Assembly (NCBI GenBank): GCA_016297005.1
Contig: JAEDHK010000001.1
Location: forward strand, 186,001-250,000
Source: Clostridia bacterium
Lineage (GTDB): Bacteria > Bacillota > Clostridia > Christensenellales > DTU072
DNA: 64,000 nucleotides
Direction: 5' to 3'
Below the pieces are notes generated by a model that ran no database searches, had not been told where the DNA came from, and saw nothing but the letters and a program-made list of their open reading frames with translations. Positions 24,420-33,200 of this stretch are shown piece after piece (the stretch's first letter is position 1; each line of letters starts with the position of its first letter). The position numbers were made by a program, and so were the translations under genes.

Positions 24420-25796
24420 ATGCTGAAAGAATATAAAACCATACGAGAGGTCGTCGGTCCCCTGATGCTTGTAGAAAACGTCGAGGGTGTAAAATATGAC
24501 GAGCTGGTTGAGATAGAACAAGAGAACGGAGAAAAAAGAAGCGGTAAGGTCCTGGAAATTAACGGCGATAAAGCGCTCGTTCAGCTCTTCGAAGGTTCCG
24601 CCGGTTTAAAGATATCTTCCTCCAAAGCACGCTTTTTGGGTAAGTCCATCGAACTCGGCGTCAGTCCCGATATTCTCGGTCGCGTCTTCGATGGTATGGG
24701 TCGTCCCAAAGACGGCGGCGCACCCGTCATTCCCGATAAAAAGATCAACATTAACGGTCAGCCTATCAATCCTGTTGCGCGCGACTACCCGAACGAATTT
24801 ATTCAGACGGGCGTCAGCGCCATCGACGGGCTGAATACCCTTGTTCGCGGACAGAAATTACCTGTGTTCAGCGCGTCCGGTCTTCCTCACGCCGAACTTG
24901 CCGCGCAGATCGCACGTCAGGCCAAAGTTTTAAACAGCGACAGTAAATTCGCCGTTGTATTTGCCGCGATCGGTATCACTTTTGAAGAAGCCGACTTCTT
25001 TATTTCCGACTTCCGTAAGACGGGTGCCATCGACAGGGCTGTGCTTTTTATGAACCTCGCCAACGATCCTGCTATCGAGCGTATCTCTACGCCGCGTATG
25101 GCGCTCACCGCCGCAGAATACCTTGCGTTCGAGTGCGATATGCACGTTCTGGTCATTATGACGGACATCACAAACTATTGCGAAGCGCTCCGTGAAGTCA
25201 GCGCCGCTCGTAAAGAGGTTCCTGGTCGTCGCGGTTATCCCGGCTATCTGTATACCGACCTTGCTACGCTGTATGAACGCGCCGGTCGTATCCGCGGAAA
25301 GAAGGGCAGCATTACGCAGATCCCCATTCTGACCATGCCCGAAGACGACAAGACGCACCCCATTCCGGACTTGACCGGCTATATTACCGAAGGACAGATC
25401 ATACTGTCGCGTGAACTACACAAGAAAGGAGTTGTGCCGCCCATCGACGTTTTGCCTTCTCTGAGCCGTCTGAAAGACAAAGGTATCGGCGCCGGCAAGA
25501 CGCGTAAAGACCACGCCGACACCATGAACCAGTTGTTCAGCGCATACGCCCGCGGCAAGGACGCCAAAGAACTCTCCGCCATTCTCGGCGAAGCCGCTCT
25601 CAGCGCCGTCGATAAAAAGTTCGCTCAATTTGCCGAAGCCTTTGAAGAGCAATACGTCTCGCAGGGCTTTAATAACAACCGCGATATCCTTGAAACGCTC
25701 AATATCGGTTGGAATCTTTTAAAACTTCTTCCGAGAAACGAGTTGAAGCGTATCCGCGACGCTTATCTGGAAGAGTTTTACGACAATAAGGAGTAA
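24420..25796 (+). CDS. V-type ATPase subunit B (non-catalytic nucleotide-binding)
   Basis: 458 residues. It alternates with subunit A in the A3B3 head. Family marks are GPLMLVENVEGV at the start, SPDILGRVFDGMGRP, FSASGLPHAELAAQIARQA (the degenerate P-loop without GKT, as expected for B), SAARKEVPGRRGYPGYLYTD and PDLTGYITEGQIILSRELH. Spacing to A is 10 bases and to D 2 bases, so it belongs to one transcript. Confidence 0.98.
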   Translation: MLKEYKTIREVVGPLMLVENVEGVKYDELVEIEQENGEKRSGKVLEINGDKALVQLFEGSAGLKISSSKARFLGKSIELGVSPDILGRVFDGMGRPKDGGAPVIPDKKININGQPINPVARDYPNEFIQTGVSAIDGLNTLVRGQKLPVFSASGLPHAELAAQIARQAKVLNSDSKFAVVFAAIGITFEEADFFISDFRKTGAIDRAVLFMNLANDPAIERISTPRMALTAAEYLAFECDMHVLVIMTDITNYCEALREVSAARKEVPGRRGYPGYLYTDLATLYERAGRIRGKKGSITQIPILTMPEDDKTHPIPDLTGYITEGQIILSRELHKKGVVPPIDVLPSLSRLKDKGIGAGKTRKDHADTMNQLFSAYARGKDAKELSAILGEAALSAVDKKFAQFAEAFEEQYVSQGFNNNRDILETLNIGWNLLKLLPRNELKRIRDAYLEEFYDNKE

Positions 25797-25798
25797 AT

Positions 25799-26425
25799 AT
25801 GGCAAGACTGAACGTCAACCCGACGCGTATGGAGCTCAGACGATTGAAAAATCGTCTGAAAACCGCTGTCCGCGGTCATAAGCTCCTGAAAGATAAGTCG
25901 GACGAGACCATCCGTCAATTCATGATCTATATCAAAGAAAACAAGCGTCTACGCGAAGAATTGGAAACTAAACTTTCTGATTCTCTTCGTTCGTTTTTGC
26001 TTGCCGGATCCGTCACAACATCACAGGTTTTAGAAGAAGCGGTGGCTATGCCCGCTTTCAATCTCGAACTGACCACCGGCGAGTCCAACATCATGAGCGT
26101 TATGGTGCCTACCATTCAGGTTAAAGAGGGGGACAAAACCAATCTGTATCCCTATTCTTTTGCCGCGGTCAGCGCCGAACTTGACGACAGCATCAAAAAT
26201 CTCAGCGACCTGATCGCCGACCTTGTGCACCTTGCCGAGGTGGAAAAAACCTGTAATATGCTCGCCGACGAGATCGAAAAGAACCGTCGAAGAGTCAACG
26301 CACTCGAATACGTCATGATTCCGCAATTGGAAGAAACCATCAAGTATATCACGATGAAATTGGATGAAAACGAGCGCGCCGCAACCACTCGCCTGATGAA
26401 GGTCAAGACTGTTATTCAGCAATAA
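25799..26425 (+). CDS. V-type ATPase subunit D (central rotor shaft)
   Basis: 208 residues, two long helices forming the rotating coiled coil inside the A/B head. MARLNVNPTRMELRRLKNRL at the start and RRVNALEYVMIPQLEETIKY in the second helix are family signatures. Last gene of the operon. The gene order H/G-I-K-E-C-F-A-B-D is the same as ntpFIKECGABD of E. hirae, without the later ntpH/ntpJ. A GC-rich terminator follows. Confidence 0.97.
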   Translation: MARLNVNPTRMELRRLKNRLKTAVRGHKLLKDKSDETIRQFMIYIKENKRLREELETKLSDSLRSFLLAGSVTTSQVLEEAVAMPAFNLELTTGESNIMSVMVPTIQVKEGDKTNLYPYSFAAVSAELDDSIKNLSDLIADLVHLAEVEKTCNMLADEIEKNRRRVNALEYVMIPQLEETIKYITMKLDENERAATTRLMKVKTVIQQ

Positions 26426-26436
26426 CTTAAAAAAGT

Positions 26437-26482
26437 ATGCGGGGCGACAACCTTATTGCAAAATGGTTATTCGCCCCCGCAT
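26437..26482 (+). terminator. Terminator of the V-ATPase operon
   Basis: Stem ATGCGGGGCGA / TCGCCCCCGCAT around a 23-base loop, then a T-rich stretch. The remaining bases to 26700 are AT-rich with no gene. Confidence 0.7.
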
Positions 26483-26700
26483 CTCCACTTTTCAAAATTT
26501 TTTTATATTCTCTAAAATAATAATTTCTGTCTTACAATTTAATACGTAAAATATTGCATATATACAATATAATAATATGTCAAGAAACCTATAAGGTTGT
26601 AAGGGATAAAACAAATACGATAAAAAAGAAAATCTGAGGGGAAGAAACGGAGGAAGTTGTTAATCCACCATTTGATAATAAAAATGAATACGAGGGAAAA

Positions 26701-27969
26701 ATGAAACGCAAAACCTTTTTATGTGCGATTATTCTTTTAATGATTCTGGCGCTGTCGGTGGGGTGTCAAGCGAACGACCCTGAACCGAACGATCCGTATT
26801 CCGTCGGATTTATTAAAGCCGCAGAAAGTACGGACGGATATGCAACGGTTTACGTGCCGAGCGATCGGGAAGCAAAAGTCCTGTTGCTTGCCGATCCGCA
26901 GTTGGACCCTACGCAGAAGTACAGTATCGTCGGTTCTTATAACGAATTGACGCTTGTTTTCTTAAATAAGTTTCTGGACGCCGCCGAGCCCGATCTCGTT
27001 ATTATTGCGGGCGACTTGACTATGACCGGACTATTGAACAATTGGAGCTATTTTTGCAAGATTGCGGATATTTTCGAGACGAAAAAGATACCTTGGAGCT
27101 TTGTGTTCGGAAATCACGATTGCGAAAAAGAATATGTTTCGGGATTGGTAGAAATAAATTCGTCGAGTTTTCAAATGACCAAACCCAATTTAATAAAAGC
27201 CGTGCAAGAAAAATATCAATATTGCTTGATCTATTCCGGAGATTGCGAAGATGGGTACGGCAATCACGTCGTCAACGTGCGCAACACGAAAGGCAAATTG
27301 CTCAATACTTTTTGCAATCTCGATTGTACGTACGACGAGGACGGATATAGCCACATAATCACGAAGATGCAAACCGCTTATTACGCCGCGACCATTGAGT
27401 CGCTCTGCGAGCAGGAGGGGAGAACGGTCCCTTCTATCGTGGTTACCCACGTTGCGTTGCCGCAGACGTTCATAGGGTATAAAGAAGCAAAAGAAGGGAA
27501 AGAAGGCAGTCTTTATTATTACGGCGAATTGTTGGAAGGAGACTACTCGAAATACGCCGATCAATCTCCGTTTTTTGATACGATGTTGAGACTGGGCAGT
27601 ACCAAAGCGGTTTTCTTCGGTCATCATCACAGTAACGACGCTTCTGTCGAATACAGGGGTATCCGACTTTCTTTTATTCCGCATTCGGGGATGTCGCACG
27701 AATACCGTACCGATCATTCCAAAGACTATTCGGTGTTTGGCGGTTGGGAGAAGGACACCGTGTTTGATTTCAGTATGGTGGACGAATACGGCGATCATCG
27801 CGGCGGCGTAATGATCAACGTCAACCAGGACGCCACTTACACCTTTTCGAATCTCCGCGCCGCCGACGCTATTTCCGATTATTCCGAGTGGGCGGTTAGT
27901 TACGACGCCGTAGCGCAAAAAATCGCCGAAGAACGCGGCGGACAATATGTAGTTCGCGGAAAAAAATAA
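26701..27969 (+). CDS. Calcineurin-like metallophosphoesterase lipoprotein
   Basis: 422 residues. Type II signal peptide with lipobox LSVGC (Cys22), so it is anchored outside the membrane. Metallophosphoesterase motifs in order: LADPQLD (D65, with Gln67 where many relatives have His), AGDLTMTG (D105), FGNHD (N138, H139), VTHVALP and GHHHSND. All metal ligands except the first His appear present. The substitution of that His by Gln is seen in the Dcr2/purple-acid-phosphatase-like branch, to which the T(F/L)..LDAAEPDLVIIAGD region also points. Substrate unknown. GAGGG ribosome site. No nearby partner, apparently monocistronic. Confidence 0.88.
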   Translation: MKRKTFLCAIILLMILALSVGCQANDPEPNDPYSVGFIKAAESTDGYATVYVPSDREAKVLLLADPQLDPTQKYSIVGSYNELTLVFLNKFLDAAEPDLVIIAGDLTMTGLLNNWSYFCKIADIFETKKIPWSFVFGNHDCEKEYVSGLVEINSSSFQMTKPNLIKAVQEKYQYCLIYSGDCEDGYGNHVVNVRNTKGKLLNTFCNLDCTYDEDGYSHIITKMQTAYYAATIESLCEQEGRTVPSIVVTHVALPQTFIGYKEAKEGKEGSLYYYGELLEGDYSKYADQSPFFDTMLRLGSTKAVFFGHHHSNDASVEYRGIRLSFIPHSGMSHEYRTDHSKDYSVFGGWEKDTVFDFSMVDEYGDHRGGVMINVNQDATYTFSNLRAADAISDYSEWAVSYDAVAQKIAEERGGQYVVRGKK

Positions 27970-28125
27970 GAATCAAATAAACAACTCGAAAATATCATAC
28001 TTTGCGAATGTTTTGATTTATCTGTTTTCTTGATGGTGCTTGGTAAGACAGAAAAAAGTAAAATACGACAAGAGTGCCGCCGTATATCGTTTTAAATTAT
28101 CATCCCTAAAAATATGCTTGAATAA

Positions 28126-28172
28126 TAAAAAAGCGAGAGGAAAGAACTTTCTTAAAAAAGGTTTCCTCTCGC
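28126..28172 (-). terminator. Terminator of the flavoprotein/reductase operon
   Basis: On the minus strand an 11-bp perfect stem GCGAGAGGAAA / TTTCCTCTCGC (18-base loop) followed by TTTTTTATT. The preceding stretch 27970-28125 shows no gene. Confidence 0.85.
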
Positions 28173-28189
28173 ATAACGTAGTGTTCAGC

Positions 28190-29398
28190 TTACGACCGGA
28201 AGGGCGGTACGTCTATTTCGACGTCGCTTATCGGGTATGTGCAACAGGGGTGGATATAGCCGAACTTGAAGTCCGCCAGTCTTCGTCCGTCGACCGACTT
28301 TGGTACGTAAACGTCGCCGGAGATCAAACGGGAGTGACACCATCCGCAAATACCGCTTCGGCAACGAGCCGGCGCGGCGATACCGTTCTTTTCCAAAGAG
28401 CAAAGGATGGTATCGTTGGCACTCGCTTCGATCGTCTTGGTTTCGCCTGCGATACGAACGGTAATCTTAAAGGTCTCCGTGCCTTTGATGGGATAATCTT
28501 CGTTGCGTTGCGGGTTATGATACTCGCCGAACAGTTCGTGACGGACGAACTTTCTTCTCAGTCCGAGCGTGGCGATCTCTTTGTCGGCAAAGTCGTACAT
28601 GGCTTGCGGTCCGCACATAAAGATGGAGTAAGGCTCGTCTTCGGGCGCGTACTTCCTGATCAGATCGGCAGTAATAAAACCGTGCTCGCATCCCTCGGCT
28701 TCTTCGTTGCTGAGGACGTTGACAAGACGGAATTTATTGCATTTTTTCTCAATTTCGGAAAATTCTTGCAAAAACAGTACGTCCGCTTTGGTACGACTGC
28801 CGTACAACAGAGTGAGTTCAGCGTCTTCGTCGCCGTCAGCAATGGCTTTTGCTAAAGAAAAGAAAGGCGTGATACCGCTACCGCCGGCAAGACCGATGAC
28901 CTTTTTTGCGTCGCGAAGCGGTTCATAGGTAAAGTCGCCCAAAGGAGCAGAAGCGATAACTTCGGTGCCGACGTTCCAATTGTCGAGAATGTAGTTGGTA
29001 ACAAGTCCCCCGTCGACGCGCTTAATGGTGAGCGTGTACTTTCCTTCCAAAGACTCTTTCGGAGAAGAAGAAAGGGAATACGGACGAGTTACGGTCGCCT
29101 GACCGATCTTTAACGTCAAAGACAGATATTGACCGGCAGAAAAATAAGCGAGAGCGGTCGTCCCCTTGGCGGCGTCGGGCACGAACACGAACGTTTTAAC
29201 GTCGGAGCTATGTTCGATGATCTTGTCGACGATCAAAAACTGCCGTTTGGGATGCAAAGCCGCCGCGATTTGGTTGGGCTTGTAAGAACTGAGCGGAGGA
29301 AGAGGCTTTGCTTCCGCCTTTTCTATTTTTTGTTTGCGGATCCCATCCATTTTCAAAAACTTAATGGGATTAAGGGTACGAAGATTGGGCTTGGACAT
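28190..29398 (-). CDS. FAD/NAD(P)H oxidoreductase with C-terminal 2Fe-2S ferredoxin domain
   Basis: 402 residues. About 45-170 is a ferredoxin-reductase FAD barrel with RPYSLSSSP, the flavin motif RxYS. About 180-290 is the NAD(P) domain with GLAGGSGITPFFSL and LLYGSRTKADVLF. About 310-402 is a plant-type 2Fe-2S domain with CRSGICGWCHSRL and a fourth Cys at HPCC. Such proteins pass electrons from NAD(P)H to a partner enzyme. Here that is most likely the desaturase-like flavoprotein encoded just upstream, whose stop codon overlaps this ATG (TGATG). The N-terminal 40 residues are basic and not part of the domains. Confidence 0.92.
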   Translation of the reverse strand: MSKPNLRTLNPIKFLKMDGIRKQKIEKAEAKPLPPLSSYKPNQIAAALHPKRQFLIVDKIIEHSSDVKTFVFVPDAAKGTTALAYFSAGQYLSLTLKIGQATVTRPYSLSSSPKESLEGKYTLTIKRVDGGLVTNYILDNWNVGTEVIASAPLGDFTYEPLRDAKKVIGLAGGSGITPFFSLAKAIADGDEDAELTLLYGSRTKADVLFLQEFSEIEKKCNKFRLVNVLSNEEAEGCEHGFITADLIRKYAPEDEPYSIFMCGPQAMYDFADKEIATLGLRRKFVRHELFGEYHNPQRNEDYPIKGTETFKITVRIAGETKTIEASANDTILCSLEKNGIAAPARCRSGICGWCHSRLISGDVYVPKSVDGRRLADFKFGYIHPCCTYPISDVEIDVPPFRS

Positions 29399-30921
29399 CA
29401 GTTATTCCCTCCTTCAATAATTCTTTTAGATACTCTTTGGCCGACAGAACTACCGGTCATATAGGCGCAACTGAATCCATCGCCCATGACGGCGTGTCCG
29501 CCGCAGAAACTGAGACCGGGGATGGTGTATTCGCGCGATTCGCATTGGGTACGCATAACGACGTTATCCCAGTCGGACGTCTTATAACCGTAAATGGTGC
29601 CTTCCGGCGTCCCGAGATAGCGAGCGAAAGTGACGGGTGTTGCAACGGAGATTTCTTCAATGTGCGATTGAATATCCAATCCCATCAACTTTTCGTAATC
29701 CTCGATATACTTCTTGGCGAGGTCGTTCTTATATTTTTTGTAGCCTTGCGGCGTCAGATCTTTCGGTAAGTCGCTGCCAAAAATGGGCATGGTAAAGAAC
29801 ATCGTGCAGGTGCCTTCGGGAGTACAATCGGGGATGACCATGTTCAGGCAGTTGACGATATACAGGCTGCCTTCCGAACGCTTATCCCATTGTTTACGGG
29901 AGTCGGCTTCGCTCATAACGAACACCGTATAGTCCTTAATGCCCAGTTCTTCCGCCGTGCAGTCGAGACCGAGATAGATGGTTGCGACCGAAATGCCGAA
30001 TTCACGCGCGTTGGCAAGTTTCAGGTCGGTTTGCGGAACGGCGCTCGGGTCGGACATATTAAAGACGTTATGCGGAATAACGTTGCTGATGACTTCCTTA
30101 GCATAATACTTTTTGTCGCCGACGGCAACGCCTATGACGCGCTTGGTATCGTCGTACAAAAATTCGGTAACTTCGCTGTTATAGTAAATCTCGCCGCCGT
30201 GGTCGTAAATGACTTTGCAAAGGGACAAGGACAACTCATGAGAACGACGATAGGGCATGGCCGCGCCTTCTTTGATATAGCCGATGATCATGGACAGATA
30301 GTGCATGCAGTTGAGTTCGTCGCACGGTACGCCCAGATAACCCCAGTACGTCTCTAAGATGCGGCGAGCCTTTTCCGGAATGCCGAGAGCGATCATGACC
30401 TCGTTGACCGAGCTGGAAGCGGTGCGAAGAAAATCTGCATATTTGGCAGCCATAACAAGCTTATTCGGGTTACCTTTCTTTTGATCTACATAAGCGAGTG
30501 CTTTTTCGTTCTTTTCGGCGAGCATCAAAAAAGCGTATACCGATTCTCTGCATCCGGGTACCGCCGCTTCCATAGAATCGCAGAAGCCTTCGATGCCGCC
30601 CGACAGCGTTACGTCATAGCCGTCTTCGCCTTTAACGATGGCGCGATAGGGATTATATTCGTATCTCCAATCGATATCGGCGCCCAGTCCGTCGAGGACT
30701 TTGTAGACCTTTCCCGGGATGTCTTTGGTGCCTACGCTGCACAGTTCGTGCAAAGAGGGCTCGAACTCGAAACGTCCCCGGGAGAAGCTCGTCGCGCATC
30801 CGCCGGGCAGATTGTGCTTTTCGAGCAGTAGTGTTTTCAGACCGTTTTTCGCCGTCGTGGCCGCCGCGGCCAAACCGCCGTTTCCGGCGCCGACGACAAT
30901 AACGTCGTACTGGTTGTTCAT
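29398..30921 (-). CDS. Phytoene-desaturase/CrtI-like FAD oxidoreductase
   Basis: 507 residues. N-terminal dinucleotide-binding motif VIVVGAGNGGLAAAATTAKN, then EKHNLPGGCATSF, typical of the CrtI/retinol-saturase/carotenoid-isomerase branch of the amine-oxidase fold. Near the C-terminus GLSFCGGHAVMGDGFSCAYM is the second FAD contact. The family oxidises, saturates or isomerises polyenes, but no other carotenoid gene is near, so the substrate is unknown. Coupling to a ferredoxin reductase by overlap suggests a reductive use, such as a saturase. First gene of a two-gene minus-strand operon with its own promoter. Confidence 0.88.
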   Translation of the reverse strand: MNNQYDVIVVGAGNGGLAAAATTAKNGLKTLLLEKHNLPGGCATSFSRGRFEFEPSLHELCSVGTKDIPGKVYKVLDGLGADIDWRYEYNPYRAIVKGEDGYDVTLSGGIEGFCDSMEAAVPGCRESVYAFLMLAEKNEKALAYVDQKKGNPNKLVMAAKYADFLRTASSSVNEVMIALGIPEKARRILETYWGYLGVPCDELNCMHYLSMIIGYIKEGAAMPYRRSHELSLSLCKVIYDHGGEIYYNSEVTEFLYDDTKRVIGVAVGDKKYYAKEVISNVIPHNVFNMSDPSAVPQTDLKLANAREFGISVATIYLGLDCTAEELGIKDYTVFVMSEADSRKQWDKRSEGSLYIVNCLNMVIPDCTPEGTCTMFFTMPIFGSDLPKDLTPQGYKKYKNDLAKKYIEDYEKLMGLDIQSHIEEISVATPVTFARYLGTPEGTIYGYKTSDWDNVVMRTQCESREYTIPGLSFCGGHAVMGDGFSCAYMTGSSVGQRVSKRIIEGGNN

Positions 30922-30951
30922 TATGATTCCTCCTTAAATAGAGATAAGTTC

Positions 30952-30980
30952 ATTTTAACATATGTCTAAGAAGTTTGCAA
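30952..30980 (-). promoter_or_regulatory. Promoter of the flavoprotein operon
   Basis: Minus strand TTGCAA, 17 bases, TAAAAT, about 30 bases before the start codon. Confidence 0.65.
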
Positions 30981-31046
30981 CAGGTTGTTTTTACAAAATC
31001 GGCTTTTTCAGCGGATTTTCGGCAGCTTTTTCCGCTTGTTTCGGTA

Positions 31047-31075
31047 TTGACGAATCCGTATGTTTTTGATAAAGT
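31047..31075 (+). promoter_or_regulatory. Promoter of the MFS gene
   Basis: TTGACG, 17 bases, TAAAGT. It is divergent from the flavoprotein promoter. Confidence 0.6.
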
Positions 31076-31114
31076 ATTAGTATACGTATTATACGGCTTA
31101 ACGGAGGGATCGTT

Positions 31115-32431
31115 ATGGAAAAAAAGTGTACCCCTTTGAGCGCGAGAATATGGGTCAGCGCCATATTATTCGGGTTTGTCGGACAGATCGCATGGGTGGT
31201 GGAGAACATGTATTTCGCCACGCTGGCACAGGATATTTTCGCCAATTCCGGTCGCTCGGATTTGTCGTACGTCGTCACTACGTTGATGGTTATTTTCTCG
31301 GCTGTGTTCGCTACGGCGACCACTATCGTGGCCGGAGGAATATGCGACAGGATCGGTAAAAGAAAACCCTTCGTTGCTTACGGCTATATCGTCTGGGGTC
31401 TGACTATTATGATCTTCGCTTTTCTGCCCATGCGTGCGGAAGGCAACACGATCGGACTGATCGCGTTTCTGCTTGTCGCTTTCGACTGTTTAATGACCGT
31501 CGCCGGGTCGACGGCAAACGACGCCGCTTTTAATACGTGGGTAGCGGACGTAACCGACCCGACAAACCGAGGAAAAGTCAATTCGGTTCTGTCCGTCCTG
31601 CCGGTTTTTGCGACCGTTGTTATTTTTATCGGTCTCGGATCCCTCTATAATTCCGAAAACGAAAGCAACTGGCTCTTTTTCGTCGTTCTCGGCGTCATTC
31701 CTATTGTCAGCGGTATCGTTGCGGTTTTTCTGATGAAGGACGGAGATCATATCGTCAGAAATTCCAATCCCGACTATATCAAAGAGATATTTTTCGGGTT
31801 TAAAAAAGAAGCCGTCGCCGGAAACAAAATGATGTACGTATGTCTGGCCGCTTTATGCGTACTCGGGATCGCGCAACAGACTTTCTTTTCTTATCTTATC
31901 AATTACGTCCAGAACACCCTCGGCGTCAAGGACTTTTTTATTCCGCTTGCCGTCATTGTTCTCGGCAGTGCCGTAATAACGGGCGTCCTCGGCGCGTTGT
32001 ACGATAGATTCGGTCGAAAACACTTTTATTTTCCCCTCCTTTTGTGCGTCGTTATCGGGACGCTCCTGTTGTATCTCGTTAAGTTTATCGGAGCTAATCT
32101 TGTTATTCTGTATGTGTTCGCCACGCTCATGATGGGCGGCATATTGTCCCTTTCCGGCGCCCTTATTTCTACTTTTCAGGATTATATTCCCAAGGGGTAC
32201 GAGGGGAGATATCAGGGCGTACGGATGTGCTTTACCGTTATGATACCCATGATTGTGGGACCTCTTGTTTCTATGTGTATCGGACTGAATGCAATGGGCG
32301 AGGGCGGCGCCGATTTTGCGCCTCCGTTCGAGATTTTCCTCGCGGCGACCGTAATTGCCACGCTGACGTCCATTCCGCTTTGGTTCGTTCGAAAAGACGC
32401 CGATTCTTTAAGAAATCGTTTGCAAAAATAG
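31115..32431 (+). CDS. Major facilitator superfamily transporter (GPH/SLC45-like)
   Basis: 438 residues, about twelve membrane helices. The loop 2-3 signature GGICDRIGKRKPF and its repeat LYDRFGRKHFYFP in the second half are MFS features, and the CDRxGKRKPxV variant is typical of GPH-like sugar carriers. The substrate is not readable, but a sugar or glycoside is plausible. GGAGGG ribosome site. It is followed after about 100 bases by a response regulator and could be regulated with that system, but it has its own promoter. Confidence 0.85.
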   Translation: MEKKCTPLSARIWVSAILFGFVGQIAWVVENMYFATLAQDIFANSGRSDLSYVVTTLMVIFSAVFATATTIVAGGICDRIGKRKPFVAYGYIVWGLTIMIFAFLPMRAEGNTIGLIAFLLVAFDCLMTVAGSTANDAAFNTWVADVTDPTNRGKVNSVLSVLPVFATVVIFIGLGSLYNSENESNWLFFVVLGVIPIVSGIVAVFLMKDGDHIVRNSNPDYIKEIFFGFKKEAVAGNKMMYVCLAALCVLGIAQQTFFSYLINYVQNTLGVKDFFIPLAVIVLGSAVITGVLGALYDRFGRKHFYFPLLLCVVIGTLLLYLVKFIGANLVILYVFATLMMGGILSLSGALISTFQDYIPKGYEGRYQGVRMCFTVMIPMIVGPLVSMCIGLNAMGEGGADFAPPFEIFLAATVIATLTSIPLWFVRKDADSLRNRLQK

Positions 32432-32528
32432 CCTCTATTTATATATAATTAAGGTTAGTAGGTTATTATTAGGCAAAGATGCTTCTGTCCGAAGCAAAAA
32501 CAATATCGGAAAAGTGAGGTGCTTAGTT

Positions 32529-33200
32529 ATGAATATTCTTTTGATTGAAGATGAAAAATCGTTGTCCGACGCACTCGTACACATCCTGAAAAAGGAAAAG
32601 TATACGGTGGACGCCGTTTACGACGGAGAGCAAGGACTCGAAATGGGCCTTTCCGGCCGTTATGACGTTATTCTTCTCGATATCATGTTGCCTAAAATGA
32701 ACGGCTATGCCGTGCTCGAAAACCTGAGAAAAGAGAGCGTTTCTACCCCCGTTCTGATTCTGACCGCCCGGAATCTGACCAGCGAAAAGGTTAAAGGCCT
32801 CGACATGGGCGCCGACGACTATCTGGCCAAGCCGTTTTCTACGAGCGAGCTTCTTGCTCGTATCCGCGCGCTCTTGCGTAGAAAGACGGACGTTATCAAC
32901 ACGAACGAACTGACGTTTGGCGATATTACGCTGAATCTATCCAACTTCGAATTGTCCTGTGGGAGTAAAAAAGTAAACGTCTCTCTCAAAGAAAGCGAGA
33001 TACTTCGTTACTTTTTGACTCGCCCCAACTTTGTTGTGACCAAGGACGAACTCATCATTAAGTTATGGGGGTACGACTCCGACGTAGAGTATAACAACAT
33101 CGAAGTATATATTTCTTTCCTTCGGAAAAAATTGTCCTTTATCGGCGCGAAGACGGGTATTTCCACCGTCCGCGGTGTAGGCTATAAGCTGGAGGATTGA
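32529..33200 (+). CDS. OmpR-family response regulator
   Basis: 223 residues from the ATG at 32529. A GTG 15 bases earlier is in frame but overlaps the ribosome site GAGGTG, which sits 7 bases before the chosen ATG. Receiver domain: acidic pair in IEDEKSLSD, phospho-acceptor D51 in VILLDIMLPKMNG, Thr in LILTARN, Lys in LAKPFS. The C-terminal winged helix ends STVRGVGYKLED, the OmpR hallmark. It would bind promoters after phosphorylation by the next gene's kinase, whose ATG overlaps this stop. Confidence 0.96.
   Translation: MNILLIEDEKSLSDALVHILKKEKYTVDAVYDGEQGLEMGLSGRYDVILLDIMLPKMNGYAVLENLRKESVSTPVLILTARNLTSEKVKGLDMGADDYLAKPFSTSELLARIRALLRRKTDVINTNELTFGDITLNLSNFELSCGSKKVNVSLKESEILRYFLTRPNFVVTKDELIIKLWGYDSDVEYNNIEVYISFLRKKLSFIGAKTGISTVRGVGYKLED

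Noticed and set aside
28040..28855. Open frame of 271 codons on the plus strand
   Set aside because: It lies opposite the 2Fe-2S reductase gene, whose domains are complete on the minus strand. The plus-strand translation has no recognisable fold.
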